Source: an uncultured Neisseria sp. (GTDB lineage: Bacteria > Pseudomonadota > Gammaproteobacteria > Burkholderiales > Neisseriaceae). Taken from it: a stretch of 5,768 nt of DNA. The position numbers and the translations under genes were made by a program. The stretch lies in NCBI GenBank assembly GCA_937919795.1, contig CALFOA010000302.1, positions 1 to 5,768 on the forward strand, in the 5' to 3' direction. The notes beneath the pieces are model-generated. The model was not told the origin of the DNA. It was given only the letters and a program-made list of their open reading frames with translations, and searched no databases. Of the stretch, positions 1 through 5,443 are shown in pieces (the stretch's first letter is position 1; every line of letters begins with the position of its first letter).

Positions 1-58
1 ACAGTTAGTACGACAAAGCGAGATAACGCCGTATCAGTTTTTTAGTGCTTTCGCTATA
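1..58. repeat. Probable end of a TATA-bounded small intergenic repeat (MITE-like), truncated by the window edge
   Basis: The stretch ends in CTATA at 54-58, beside the yebC stop. Read on the minus strand it starts TATAG, continues through an A-rich segment, and then contains CTGATACGGCGTTATCTCGC and a GTCGTACTA-like segment. This order (TATAG terminus, A/T-rich stretch, TACGGCGTT block) resembles the abundant neisserial Correia-like/NEMIS-type miniature repeats as I remember them. That resemblance is from memory and not computed. Only one terminus is visible, so the inverted partner and target duplication cannot be checked here. If right, the element inserted six bases downstream of yebC and may form its transcript 3' end. 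Confidence 0.4.
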
Positions 59-63
59 AGGGT

Positions 64-792
64 TTATTCGGCGAACTCAAGCACTGCTGAAGTATACACG
101 TTTTGCACGTCGTCCAAATCTTCCAGCGCATCAATCAGTTTCTGCATTTTAACCGCATCATCGCCGCTCAATACGGTTTCGTTTTGCGCACGCATGGTCA
201 CATCGCCGTCTGCCGATTGAAAACCGGCGGCTTCCAGCGCCGCTTTTACGCCCGCCCAATCGGCCGGCGCGGTAATCACTTCGATGATGCCTTCGTCGTC
301 TACCACCACATCTTCGGCACCGGCTTCCAAAGCCGCTTCCATCAAAGCATCTTCATCGGCTTCGGTGTACACCAAATAGCCTTGGTGCTCGAAGTTGAAG
401 GCTACGCAGCCGTCGGTGCCGAGGTTGCCGCCGTGCTTATTAAAGGCGTGGCGCACATCGGCGACGGTGCGAGTTTTGTTGTCGGTCATGCAGTCGACCA
501 TCAGCGCGGCTCCACCGATGCCGTAGCCTTCGTAGCGCAATTCGATGTAGTCCGCACCTTCCAAGTTGCCGGTGCCTTTATCGATGGCGCGTTGCACGTT
601 GTCTTTGGGCATATTGGCATCCCAAGCTTTATCCATCGCCAAGCGCAGGCGCGGGTTGGAAGCGGGATCACCGCCGCCCAAGCGGGCAGCAACGGTGATT
701 TCTTTAATCAGACGGGTGAAGATTTTGCCGCGTTTGGCATCGACTCGGGCTTTTTTATGCTGGATGTTCGCCCATTTACTATGGCCGGCCAT
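64..792 (-). CDS. yebC: YebC/PmpR (TACO1) family transcription/translation regulator
   Basis: The 242-residue product has the usual full length for YebC and starts with the family signature [20 protein letters not shown], followed by the conserved [12 protein letters not shown]. Further hallmarks are [11 protein letters not shown] near residue 60, YEGYGIGG near 88, and [18 protein letters not shown] near 104. The C-terminal ferredoxin-like segment ends in [14 protein letters not shown] and LEF. Members are cytoplasmic; they were first annotated as DNA-binding regulators, and the mitochondrial homologue TACO1 and recent bacterial work link them to translation, including relief of ribosome stalling at proline stretches. 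The start is fixed by the universally conserved MAGHSKW and by an AAGGA Shine-Dalgarno sequence seven bases upstream. Classical neighbours such as ruvC are not in view, so it appears monocistronic here. Base and codon use look normal and the reading frame is intact. Confidence 0.96.
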   Translation of the reverse strand: MAGHSKWANIQHKKARVDAKRGKIFTRLIKEITVAARLGGGDPASNPRLRLAMDKAWDANMPKDNVQRAIDKGTGNLEGADYIELRYEGYGIGGAALMVDCMTDNKTRTVADVRHAFNKHGGNLGTDGCVAFNFEHQGYLVYTEADEDALMEAALEAGAEDVVVDDEGIIEVITAPADWAGVKAALEAAGFQSADGDVTMRAQNETVLSGDDAVKMQKLIDALEDLDDVQNVYTSAVLEFAE

Positions 793-798
793 GTGATT

Positions 799-803
799 TC
801 CTT
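799..803 (-). promoter_or_regulatory. Ribosome binding site of yebC
   Basis: On the minus strand AAGGA lies seven bases before the yebC ATG, supporting the chosen start. Confidence 0.7.
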
Positions 804-857
804 AGAGAGTTCAATTGGTTGTAACGGTGTGGCAGCGGCTGCTGCACGAAGCTGGTT

Positions 858-866
858 ATTTTACCA
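858..866 (-). promoter_or_regulatory. Candidate extended -10 promoter for yebC
   Basis: On the minus strand the sequence TGGTAAAAT contains an extended -10 (TGn followed by TAAAAT, five of six to TATAAT). No good -35 lies 16-18 bases upstream, as allowed for extended -10 promoters. Transcription would start near 850, giving a leader of about 58 bases to the yebC ATG. An alternative TATAAA box lies at 882-887. Inferred from sequence only. Confidence 0.4.
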
Positions 867-927
867 TAAGCGTTAGGTGTTTTTATAGCGCGCAGTTTTA
901 GCTCCGCAGAAACTCGCTTTGCTCGGT

Positions 928-939
928 TCCAGACAGGCA
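928..939 (-). repeat. DNA uptake sequence, one mismatch
   Basis: The plus strand reads TCCAGACAGGCA, which on the minus strand is TGCCTGTCTGGA, 11 of 12 matches to the local uptake sequence TGCCTGTCTGAA. It is a single copy without an inverted partner. Confidence 0.6.
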
Positions 940-1021
940 TTGAAAGGGAATAGCCGTTACACAACATGATTTGGCAGGCAATAAGCACCGTGTATCTGCT
1001 AAGCAGCCCGACCGTCTCATT

Positions 1022-1050
1022 TTGTGAAAAAATGTTGGGAATTTTAGAAT
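1022..1050 (+). promoter_or_regulatory. Candidate sigma-70 promoter for the sugar transporter
   Basis: TTGTGA (1022-1027; four of six to TTGACA) is followed after exactly 17 bases by TAGAAT (1045-1050; five of six to TATAAT). Transcription would start near 1057 and leave an unusually long leader of about 220 bases before the transporter ATG. This is the best-spaced pair I found on this strand of the intergenic region; it is a sequence-only prediction. Confidence 0.45.
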
Positions 1051-1220
1051 AATGTAGAGGTTGTACAAATGGGAAGTAAGCTTGTTGCTTTATTTCTCGG
1101 CATAATAAACCGGCCACAACCGGTATTTATTCAATGCGTCGGCCACCGTTGTCTCATCTGAGTGTGATACCGCCGCTCTCTTCAAGCACCTACAATCGTA
1201 AGACGTCTACTCGGTTTTTT

Positions 1221-1266
1221 AGCCGACGGGGTATGTCTGTGTCGGCTTATCTCAACGAACGATAAG
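1221..1266 (+). promoter_or_regulatory. Two overlapping leader hairpins, the second covering the transporter Shine-Dalgarno
   Basis: Hairpin A pairs AGCCGAC (1221-1227) with GTCGGCT (1241-1247). Hairpin B pairs CTTATC (1246-1251) with GATAAG (1261-1266) around a nine-base loop. The two share bases 1246-1247, so both cannot form completely at once. The right arm of B contains the AAG of the likely Shine-Dalgarno AAGG (1264-1267), ten bases before the ATG at 1278. Opening or closing B could therefore change translation. The pairing is visible in the sequence; the regulatory role is inference. Confidence 0.35.
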
Positions 1267-1277
1267 GTCGCTTCATC

Positions 1278-2618
1278 ATGAATCAATCTAAAATTCTGTT
1301 TTGGTCGATTACGGTCGCGCTGGCCGGGTTTTTATTCGGCTTCGATACGGTGGTGATTTCCGGTGCGGAAAAATCGCTTTCTGAAATGTGGGGGCACTAT
1401 ACGCTGTTTGGCAGTGCCAGTTTGTTTCACGGCGTGGTGGTGATGTCTTCCGCGCTGTGGGGCACGGTGATTGGCGCTATTTTCGGCAGTTGGCCGACCG
1501 ACAGTTTGGGGCGTAAGAAAACGCTGATTATTATTGGTGTGCTGTATACCGTATCGGCGGTGGGCTCCGCGCTGGTTTCTGATCCGTGGTCGTTTGCTTT
1601 CTTCCGCTTTATCGGTGGCTTGGGCGTGGGGGCTTCTACCATCGCGGCACCGGCTTATGTTTCCGAAATTGCGCCGGCGGATCGCCGTGGTCGTTTGGTG
1701 GCGATGTATCAGTTCAACATCGTATTCGGTATTTTGGTGGCCTTTTTGTCTAATTTCTTGTTTGCCAATGCGGGCTTTGGCGAATCGGCTTGGCGCTGGA
1801 TGATCGGTATCGAAGCGCTGCCGGCATTTATTTATACCCTGATGGTGATGACGGTACCGATGTCGCCGCGCTGGCTGATGATGAAAGGCCGCTACGACGA
1901 GGCGCGTGAGGTGTTGCGCCAAATCGATCCGACCCGTGATGTGAACGATTTGATTGAAGCGGGCAAGGAAGATACCAGCCACAGCAGCGAGAGCATTTGG
2001 TTGGGTAAATACCGTTTATTGGTATGGCTAGCGGTGTTGATTGCGTTTTTCAACCAGTTCTCCGGCATCAATGCCTTTCTGTACTATGCGCCGCGGATTT
2101 TTGAAATTGCCGGCCTCGGCCAGAATGCGGCGTTGCTCAGCAGCGTGGGCGTGGGTGTGGTGAACCTGATTTTCACTTTGCTCGGCTTGCTGTTGATTGA
2201 TAAATTGGGCCGCCGTACCTTGATGTATATTTGTTCGTTTGGCTACATCATTTCGCTCGGTTTGATTTCGATGGCCTTCTTGCAACAGTGGGGCGGTATC
2301 GTGGTGCCATTGTTGTTCTTCTTGTTTATCGCGGCGCATGCCATTGGCCAGGGTGCGGTGATTTGGGTGTTTATTTCGGAAATCTTCCCCAGCCACTTGC
2401 GTGCGCAAGGTCAGGCTTTGGGCAGCAGTACCCACTGGGTATTGGCGGCGGGGATTCCGGCGATGATTCCGTTTTTGTTCGACACCATCGGCGCAAGCTC
2501 GGTATTTATGATCTTCACCGGCATGATGGTGCTGCAATTGCTGTTTGTGAAGTTTATGATGCCGGAAACCAAAGGCGTGCCTTTGGAAGAGTTGTCTAAA
2601 CGTTTGATTAAAGAATAA
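1278..2618 (+). CDS. MFS sugar porter family transporter (XylE/GalP/AraE-like sugar:H+ symporter)
   Basis: This 446-residue inner-membrane protein has about 12 hydrophobic segments in two halves joined by a charged loop near 201-243. It shows the full sugar porter signature: FGFDTVVISG with D23 in TM1 (the position of the proton-coupling aspartate in XylE), DSLGRKK at 75-81, R110 in TM4, PAYVSE at 125-130 with RRGRL at 136-140 and Q145, PMSPRWL at 194-200 (the PESPRWL motif), NQFSGINAFLYY at 259-270, DKLGRR at 308-313, W363 and SEIFP at 367-371, and a terminal PETKG at 429-433. Such proteins import a monosaccharide with a proton, but the sugar cannot be read from sequence. One oddity is N259, where XylE-type porters usually carry the first of two glutamines facing the sugar. 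No sugar catabolic genes lie beside it. The ATG follows AAGG by ten bases. From memory, its closest relatives may be Bacteroidetes-type porters, hinting at transfer. Confidence 0.92.
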   Translation: MNQSKILFWSITVALAGFLFGFDTVVISGAEKSLSEMWGHYTLFGSASLFHGVVVMSSALWGTVIGAIFGSWPTDSLGRKKTLIIIGVLYTVSAVGSALVSDPWSFAFFRFIGGLGVGASTIAAPAYVSEIAPADRRGRLVAMYQFNIVFGILVAFLSNFLFANAGFGESAWRWMIGIEALPAFIYTLMVMTVPMSPRWLMMKGRYDEAREVLRQIDPTRDVNDLIEAGKEDTSHSSESIWLGKYRLLVWLAVLIAFFNQFSGINAFLYYAPRIFEIAGLGQNAALLSSVGVGVVNLIFTLLGLLLIDKLGRRTLMYICSFGYIISLGLISMAFLQQWGGIVVPLLFFLFIAAHAIGQGAVIWVFISEIFPSHLRAQGQALGSSTHWVLAAGIPAMIPFLFDTIGASSVFMIFTGMMVLQLLFVKFMMPETKGVPLEELSKRLIKE

Positions 2619-2633
2619 GCATTTAAATGCTTA
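2616..2633. repeat. Perfect 18-bp palindrome at the transporter stop codon
   Basis: TAAGCATTTAAATGCTTA is its own reverse complement and begins with the TAA stop of the transporter. It abuts the uptake-sequence hairpin. It could be a second weak stem at both transcript ends; a protein-binding role is unproven. Confidence 0.6.
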
Positions 2634-2634
2634 A

Positions 2635-2646
2635 TGCCTGTCTGAA
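2635..2646 (+). repeat. DNA uptake sequence, perfect copy
   Basis: TGCCTGTCTGAA, left arm of the terminator stem. This is the variant uptake dialect that I recall for N. wadsworthii-type Neisseria. Confidence 0.85.
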
Positions 2647-2653
2647 AAACTTT

Positions 2654-2665
2654 TTCAGACAGGCA
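2654..2665 (-). repeat. DNA uptake sequence, perfect copy (inverted partner)
   Basis: TTCAGACAGGCA on the plus strand, the inverted partner of the copy at 2635-2646 and right arm of the terminator stem. Confidence 0.85.
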
Positions 2666-2692
2666 TTTTTGTTTTGGGCATTTGTTTGATAT

Positions 2693-3757
2693 TTAATTGG
2701 CTGCGGATTCCGGCGAACGCACAATTTCGGTCAACGGCCAGCGCGGGCGCACGTTAAACGCACCGGCGCTTTGCGCATCGGCCAAGCGCATGGCACCGGC
2801 GAAGGCGATCATCGCGCCGTTATCGGTACACAGCGGTAGCGGCGGGAAATAGACTTTTACCGCTTCTGGCTGGGCGCGCGGCTGGCTGCGCAGGGTGAGC
2901 TTGGTCAGGTTTTCGCGCAGTTTCCAGTTGGCACCGACACCGCCGGCCACCACCAAGGTGCGGAAACCGGTTTGCTGCAAGGCTTTGGCGGCTTTGGCGC
3001 AGAGTACCTCAACCACCGCATCTTGAAATGCACGGCAAATATCGTTGCGGGTTTGTTCGGATAATTCTCCGTGGGCTTCGTGCTCTTTTTGCACGGCGGT
3101 GAGCACTGAAGTTTTCAGGCCGGAAAAGCTCATTTGCAAGTCTTGCGAGTGCAGCATCGGGCGCGGGAAGGTGAAGGCGTCGGGGCGGCCCAGTTTGGCG
3201 AGTTCGGATAAACGCGCACCGCCCGGATAGGGCAGGCCGAGCAGTTTGGCGGTTTTGTCGAAAGCTTCACCGGCGGCGTCGTCCACACTTTCGCCGAGCA
3301 GGGTGTAGTCGCCGATGCCGCGCACCGCCATTAATTGGGTGTGGCCGCCGGAAACCAGCAGCGCAACAAAGGGAAACTCGGGCTGTTCGTCGGCCAATAG
3401 CGGCGAGAGCAGATGGCCTTCCAAATGATGCACCGGCACCACCGGTTTGCCCAACGCAAACGCCAGAGCGTTGGCATAGCTGGAACCGGCCAGCAGCGCG
3501 CCGCCCAAGCCGGGGCCTTGAGTGAAGGCGATGGCATCGATGTCGCCGTAGCCGATACCGGCTTCTTTCAGACAGGCTTCGGTAAGCGGAACCAAGCGGC
3601 GGATGTGGTCGCGGCTGGCCAGCTCAGGCACCACGCCGCCGTATTCGGCGTGCATGGCCATCTGGGTATGCAACTGGTTGCCGACCAAACCGCGTGCGGT
3701 GTCGTACAGCGCGATACCGGTTTCGTCGCAGGAAGATTCGATGCCGAGAACTAACAT
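2693..3757 (-). CDS. tsaD: tRNA N6-adenosine threonylcarbamoyltransferase TsaD
   Basis: TsaD transfers the threonylcarbamoyl group from threonylcarbamoyl-AMP to A37 of ANN-decoding tRNAs (t6A), acting in the cytoplasm with TsaB and TsaE. Numbered from the ATG, the 354-residue protein has the ASKHA ATP-fold hallmarks: [10 protein letters not shown] (5-14), the metal-binding HLEGH (111-115), SGGHTQ (136-141), DAAGEAFDK (160-168), SFSGLKT (210-216), [11 protein letters not shown] (271-281) and [12 protein letters not shown] (310-321), in which D312 is the third metal ligand. The frame remains open to a TTG at 3769, but I chose the ATG at 3757 because the family begins [14 protein letters not shown]. 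Neither start has a strong Shine-Dalgarno; only GAG lies seven bases before the ATG. The gene is convergent with the transporter and shares its terminator. It contains a near-perfect uptake sequence at 3567-3578. Length and all catalytic residues are normal. Confidence 0.97.
   Translation of the reverse strand: MLVLGIESSCDETGIALYDTARGLVGNQLHTQMAMHAEYGGVVPELASRDHIRRLVPLTEACLKEAGIGYGDIDAIAFTQGPGLGGALLAGSSYANALAFALGKPVVPVHHLEGHLLSPLLADEQPEFPFVALLVSGGHTQLMAVRGIGDYTLLGESVDDAAGEAFDKTAKLLGLPYPGGARLSELAKLGRPDAFTFPRPMLHSQDLQMSFSGLKTSVLTAVQKEHEAHGELSEQTRNDICRAFQDAVVEVLCAKAAKALQQTGFRTLVVAGGVGANWKLRENLTKLTLRSQPRAQPEAVKVYFPPLPLCTDNGAMIAFAGAMRLADAQSAGAFNVRPRWPLTEIVRSPESAAN
3567..3578 (-). repeat. DNA uptake sequence within tsaD, one mismatch
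   Basis: The plus strand reads TTCAGACAGGCT, 11 of 12 to the local consensus. It lies in coding sequence for the A-C-L-K-E stretch near residue 62 of TsaD, where the protein sequence tolerates it. Confidence 0.6.
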
Positions 3758-3814
3758 GGGAATGCTCAAAATAGTGGAAAATCAAAGGGAAGGTATTTTA
3801 ACGGAAAACGAATG

Positions 3815-3852
3815 CGGCCGTATGCTTGTTTTTTCAGACAGGCATACGGCCG
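3815..3852 (-). terminator. DUS-containing hairpin after the CDP-alcohol transferase-like gene
   Basis: CGGCCGTATGC (3815-3825) pairs perfectly with GCATACGGCCG (3842-3852). On the minus strand further TGT/ACA pairs continue inward after one mismatch, and one arm contains a perfect uptake sequence. It lies 21 bases past the end of the 3873-4487 gene and about 60 bases before tsaD. The sequence after the stem on the minus strand has only a short T tract (CGTTTTCC), so termination may be partial and tsaD may receive read-through. The stem is seen; the terminator role is inferred. Confidence 0.5.
3833..3844 (-). repeat. DNA uptake sequence, perfect copy
   Basis: TTCAGACAGGCA on the plus strand. 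Unlike the copy pair at 2635-2665, its partner arm is not a second uptake sequence; the stem uses flanking CGGCCGTATGC instead. Confidence 0.8.
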
Positions 3853-3872
3853 GGGTGAATGGTTTATTTACT

Positions 3873-4487
3873 TTAGCTCGGCAAAGACTTCAATAAATGG
3901 CAGATACGGCGCAAGAACGTCCACAAGCTGTCGAGGCTAATCAGTGCCAACGCCATCGCAAGCAGGAAGCTGGTGTGCATATAATGGTTTTCGACGGCGC
4001 CCAATATGCAGGTGGCGGTGAGCAACAGCAGGCGCGGGTAGGTATCGTGCAGGCGGTTGCTGCTGTCGGCAAAACCCGAATAGCCCAGCAGTACGCGAGC
4101 ATAAGAGGAAAGAAGGGTGATGAACGCCGCCAGCCAACCCGCCCAAATGTAATCGATGGCGTAACCGAGTGCCACGATTAACACGCTGTCGCAAAAGCGG
4201 TCGGTTAAATGGCGCCAGATATCCGAACGAGGGGAAAACAAGCGCTTTTCGCTGCGGATGCCGTTTTCCAACAAATTGCAGAATAAGCGCAATTGGACAA
4301 AAACGGCGCAACCGATCAGGGCGATACTTTCTTGGCTGTGTACCAGCAAATAGGCGCCGCAAGCGGAGAAAATCATGTCCAGCCAGATTAATTGCTGCGG
4401 CGACATGCGATCGTTTTGGCTCAGCCAGCGGATAAAGCGCTGCAAACGCGAAGGATGGTTGGCAGCCCCCGAAGTGGTGTTGGTCAT
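3873..4487 (-). CDS. CDP-alcohol phosphatidyltransferase-like membrane protein with degenerate motif
   Basis: This 204-residue protein has about six hydrophobic segments (roughly 34-52, 54-70, 99-117, 118-136, 152-166 and 172-192), which fits the CDP-alcohol phosphatidyltransferase fold. Enzymes of this family swap CMP for an alcohol to make phospholipids, using two metals held by four aspartates. The segment RLFCNLLENG (67-76), then SP at 85-86 and DRFCD (96-100), aligns with the NxxDG...SP...DRxSD pattern that I recall from a bacterial subfamily. D96 and D100 are kept, but the DG pair is E74-N75 and the usual later glycine is S88. Catalytic activity is therefore uncertain, and the substrate is unknown. 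It starts with an ATG that has no clear Shine-Dalgarno sequence. It reads toward tsaD and may be co-transcribed with it. Another small polytopic membrane protein family remains possible. Confidence 0.65.
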   Translation of the reverse strand: MTNTTSGAANHPSRLQRFIRWLSQNDRMSPQQLIWLDMIFSACGAYLLVHSQESIALIGCAVFVQLRLFCNLLENGIRSEKRLFSPRSDIWRHLTDRFCDSVLIVALGYAIDYIWAGWLAAFITLLSSYARVLLGYSGFADSSNRLHDTYPRLLLLTATCILGAVENHYMHTSFLLAMALALISLDSLWTFLRRICHLLKSLPS

Positions 4488-4538
4488 AAGAAGTAGCCCG
4501 GACGTTGTAATGTGTTTTGATAATGGCTTATTAGACGG

Positions 4539-4567
4539 ATTCTTACATGAATTTACAATATTGACAA
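4539..4567 (-). promoter_or_regulatory. Candidate promoter of the CDP-alcohol transferase-like gene
   Basis: On the minus strand TTGTCA (five of six) is followed after 17 bases by AAGAAT (four of six), preceded by TGT as in an extended -10. The start would be near 4532, about 45 bases before the ATG at 4487. Confidence 0.45.
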
Positions 4568-4654
4568 GAGCTGTTTGATTAATTAACTGATTATTTTAAC
4601 GAAAGGTATTGGCTGTGTATTTTATGTAAACAAGATAGTAAGTGCTTTTAACCT

Positions 4655-4666
4655 TTCAGACAGGCA
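4655..4666 (-). repeat. DNA uptake sequence, perfect solitary copy
   Basis: TTCAGACAGGCA on the plus strand, about 28 bases upstream of the queC -10 box. No inverted partner is nearby, so it is not part of a terminator. Confidence 0.8.
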
Positions 4667-4693
4667 TTGGGTACCCGAACAGTATAAATCCTG

Positions 4694-4699
4694 TATAAT
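4694..4699 (+). promoter_or_regulatory. -10 box of the queC promoter
   Basis: A perfect TATAAT, preceded directly by TG. No recognisable TTGACA lies 16-18 bases upstream. Transcription would begin near 4706, only about five bases before the riboswitch aptamer, and this consistency supports both calls. Confidence 0.65.
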
Positions 4700-4710
4700 C
4701 CGCCCCTTCA

Positions 4711-4748
4711 CGCGGTTCGCAATCCATCCCGCGATAACAAAACTAGGA
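4711..4748 (+). promoter_or_regulatory. preQ1-I riboswitch overlapping the queC ribosome binding site
   Basis: A five-base stem, CGCGG (4711-4715) with CCGCG (4729-4733), encloses a 13-base pyrimidine-rich loop and is followed by the A-rich tail ATAACAAAACTAGGA (4734-4748). This stem/loop/A-rich-tail order is that of the class I preQ1 aptamer, and the tail closely matches the AACAAAACAAGG tail of the Thermoanaerobacter tengcongensis example. Loop bases UCC (4723-4725) can pair with GGA (4746-4748) to make the pseudoknot. That GGA is part of the Shine-Dalgarno AGGA (4745-4748), six bases before the queC ATG. Ligand binding should hide the ribosome site, so control is most likely translational. 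The ligand fits QueC, which makes the precursor of preQ1. Confidence 0.88.
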
Positions 4749-4754
4749 ACCACC

Positions 4755-5405
4755 ATGTCAAACGAGAAAGCCTTGGTCATCTTTTCAGGCGGCCAAGATT
4801 CCACCACCTGCCTGATTCAGGCGATTCAGCAATACGGCCGCGAAAACGTCGCCGCCATCACCTTTCAATACGGCCAGCGCCATGCCATAGAGTTGGAACG
4901 CGCGCGCCAAATCGCCCAAGATTTCAACATCCCGCAAACCGTGCTCGATTTGAGCCTGATGCAGCAGATCACCCATAATGCGCTGATGGACGGCCAAGCC
5001 GCCATTGAAAACTCAGAAAACGGCGTGCCCAATACCTTTGTAGACGGCCGCAATGCCTTGTTTTTGCTCTACGCCGCTATTTACGCCAAAAGCCAACAGA
5101 TCCGCCACATCATCGTGGGCGTGTGCGAAACCGATTTTTCCGGCTATCCGGATTGCCGCGACGTGTTTGTAAAATCAATGAACGTTACCCTCAATCTGGC
5201 GATGGATTATGCTTTCCAAATCCACACTCCGCTGATGTATCTCACCAAAGCGCAAACCTGGGCGCTGGCCGACCAGTTGGGCTATCTCGACTATATTCGC
5301 GAGCACACCCACACCTGCTACCTCGGCATAGCAGGCGGCTGTGGCGAATGCCCGAGCTGCGTGTTGCGCGAACGCGGTTTGGCCGAATATTTGGCGACGC
5401 GTTAA
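4755..5405 (+). CDS. queC: 7-cyano-7-deazaguanine (preQ0) synthase QueC
   Basis: QueC converts 7-carboxy-7-deazaguanine to preQ0 with ATP and ammonia, a cytoplasmic step in the synthesis of queuosine found at position 34 of tRNAs for Asp, Asn, His and Tyr. The 216-residue protein shows the N-type ATP pyrophosphatase loop [10 protein letters not shown] (10-19), [13 protein letters not shown] (38-50), [13 protein letters not shown] (96-108), and [20 protein letters not shown] (122-141). Its C-terminal zinc site uses C188, C196, C199 and C202. All family residues that I can recognise are present; it is slightly shorter at the C-terminus than the E. coli protein. The ATG is fixed by AGGA six bases upstream, inside the preQ1-I riboswitch tail. 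Other queuosine genes (queD, queE, queF) are not in view. A lipoprotein gene follows after 38 bases with no terminator between, so co-transcription is possible. Confidence 0.97.
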   Translation: MSNEKALVIFSGGQDSTTCLIQAIQQYGRENVAAITFQYGQRHAIELERARQIAQDFNIPQTVLDLSLMQQITHNALMDGQAAIENSENGVPNTFVDGRNALFLLYAAIYAKSQQIRHIIVGVCETDFSGYPDCRDVFVKSMNVTLNLAMDYAFQIHTPLMYLTKAQTWALADQLGYLDYIREHTHTCYLGIAGGCGECPSCVLRERGLAEYLATR

Positions 5406-5432
5406 AAATCTATCTGAATTGAAAACGGATTT

Positions 5433-5437
5433 GGAGA
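5433..5437 (+). promoter_or_regulatory. Ribosome binding site of the downstream lipoprotein gene
   Basis: GGAGA lies six bases before the ATG at 5444 and supports that start in a frame truncated by the window edge. Confidence 0.6.
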
Positions 5438-5443
5438 AATAGA

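Larger units (their letters stand above)
793..1277. other. Divergent intergenic region between yebC and the sugar transporter
   Basis: These 485 bases hold no convincing protein gene. Visible contents are a yebC promoter (858-866), a one-mismatch DUS (928-939), a plus-strand promoter (1022-1050), an ACCGG/CCGGT inverted repeat (1109-1124), an AGACGTCT palindrome (1201-1208), a T6 run (1215-1220), and two overlapping hairpins in front of the transporter start (1221-1266). Open frames through this stretch are short or have uncharacteristic composition. About 130 bases (roughly 885-1020) show nothing else that I can interpret. Confidence 0.6.
2633..2677. terminator. Bidirectional Rho-independent terminator built from an inverted DUS pair
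   Basis: Seventeen bases (2633-2649) are perfectly repeated in inverted orientation at 2651-2667 around a single C, so a stem with a tiny loop forms on either strand. On the plus strand it is followed by TTTTTGTTTT. On the minus strand the stem itself has a U run and then the AT-rich palindrome at 2616-2633. It lies between the convergent transporter (ends 2618) and tsaD (ends 2693), and serves both. Uptake-sequence pairs acting as terminators are well known in Neisseria. Confidence 0.85.

Noticed and set aside
103..876. 257-residue open frame antisense to yebC
   Set aside because: It is the complement of a well-supported gene in a GC-rich region; the translation has no family features and is rich in His, Phe and Gly as antisense frames often are.
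779..1117. 112-residue open frame on the minus strand overlapping the start of yebC
   Set aside because: It overlaps the yebC promoter and start, spans a near-perfect uptake sequence, has no recognisable domain and no convincing Shine-Dalgarno. It is most likely a chance open frame.
1109..1124. ACCGG/CCGGT inverted repeat as an operator or terminator
   Set aside because: Only five bases per arm with no following T run and no recognised operator consensus; easily due to chance.
1069..1161. 30-codon frame with an AGAGG sequence eight bases upstream, a possible leader peptide
   Set aside because: The predicted transcription start near 1057 falls inside its ribosome site, and the peptide has no run of regulatory codons. 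Kept out unless a start further upstream is mapped.
1332..1982. 216-residue open frame antisense to the sugar transporter
   Set aside because: The product is packed with His, Arg and Gln and is the shadow of codon-biased membrane protein sequence on the other strand.
3758..3769. Upstream TTG start for tsaD adding four residues
   Set aside because: The family begins at [14 protein letters not shown], and the TTG has no better ribosome site than the ATG.
4561..4589. Perfect TTGACA on the plus strand as a -35 of an extra queC promoter
   Set aside because: No acceptable -10 follows at 16-18 bases. The same bases read on the minus strand make a better promoter for the 3873-4487 gene.
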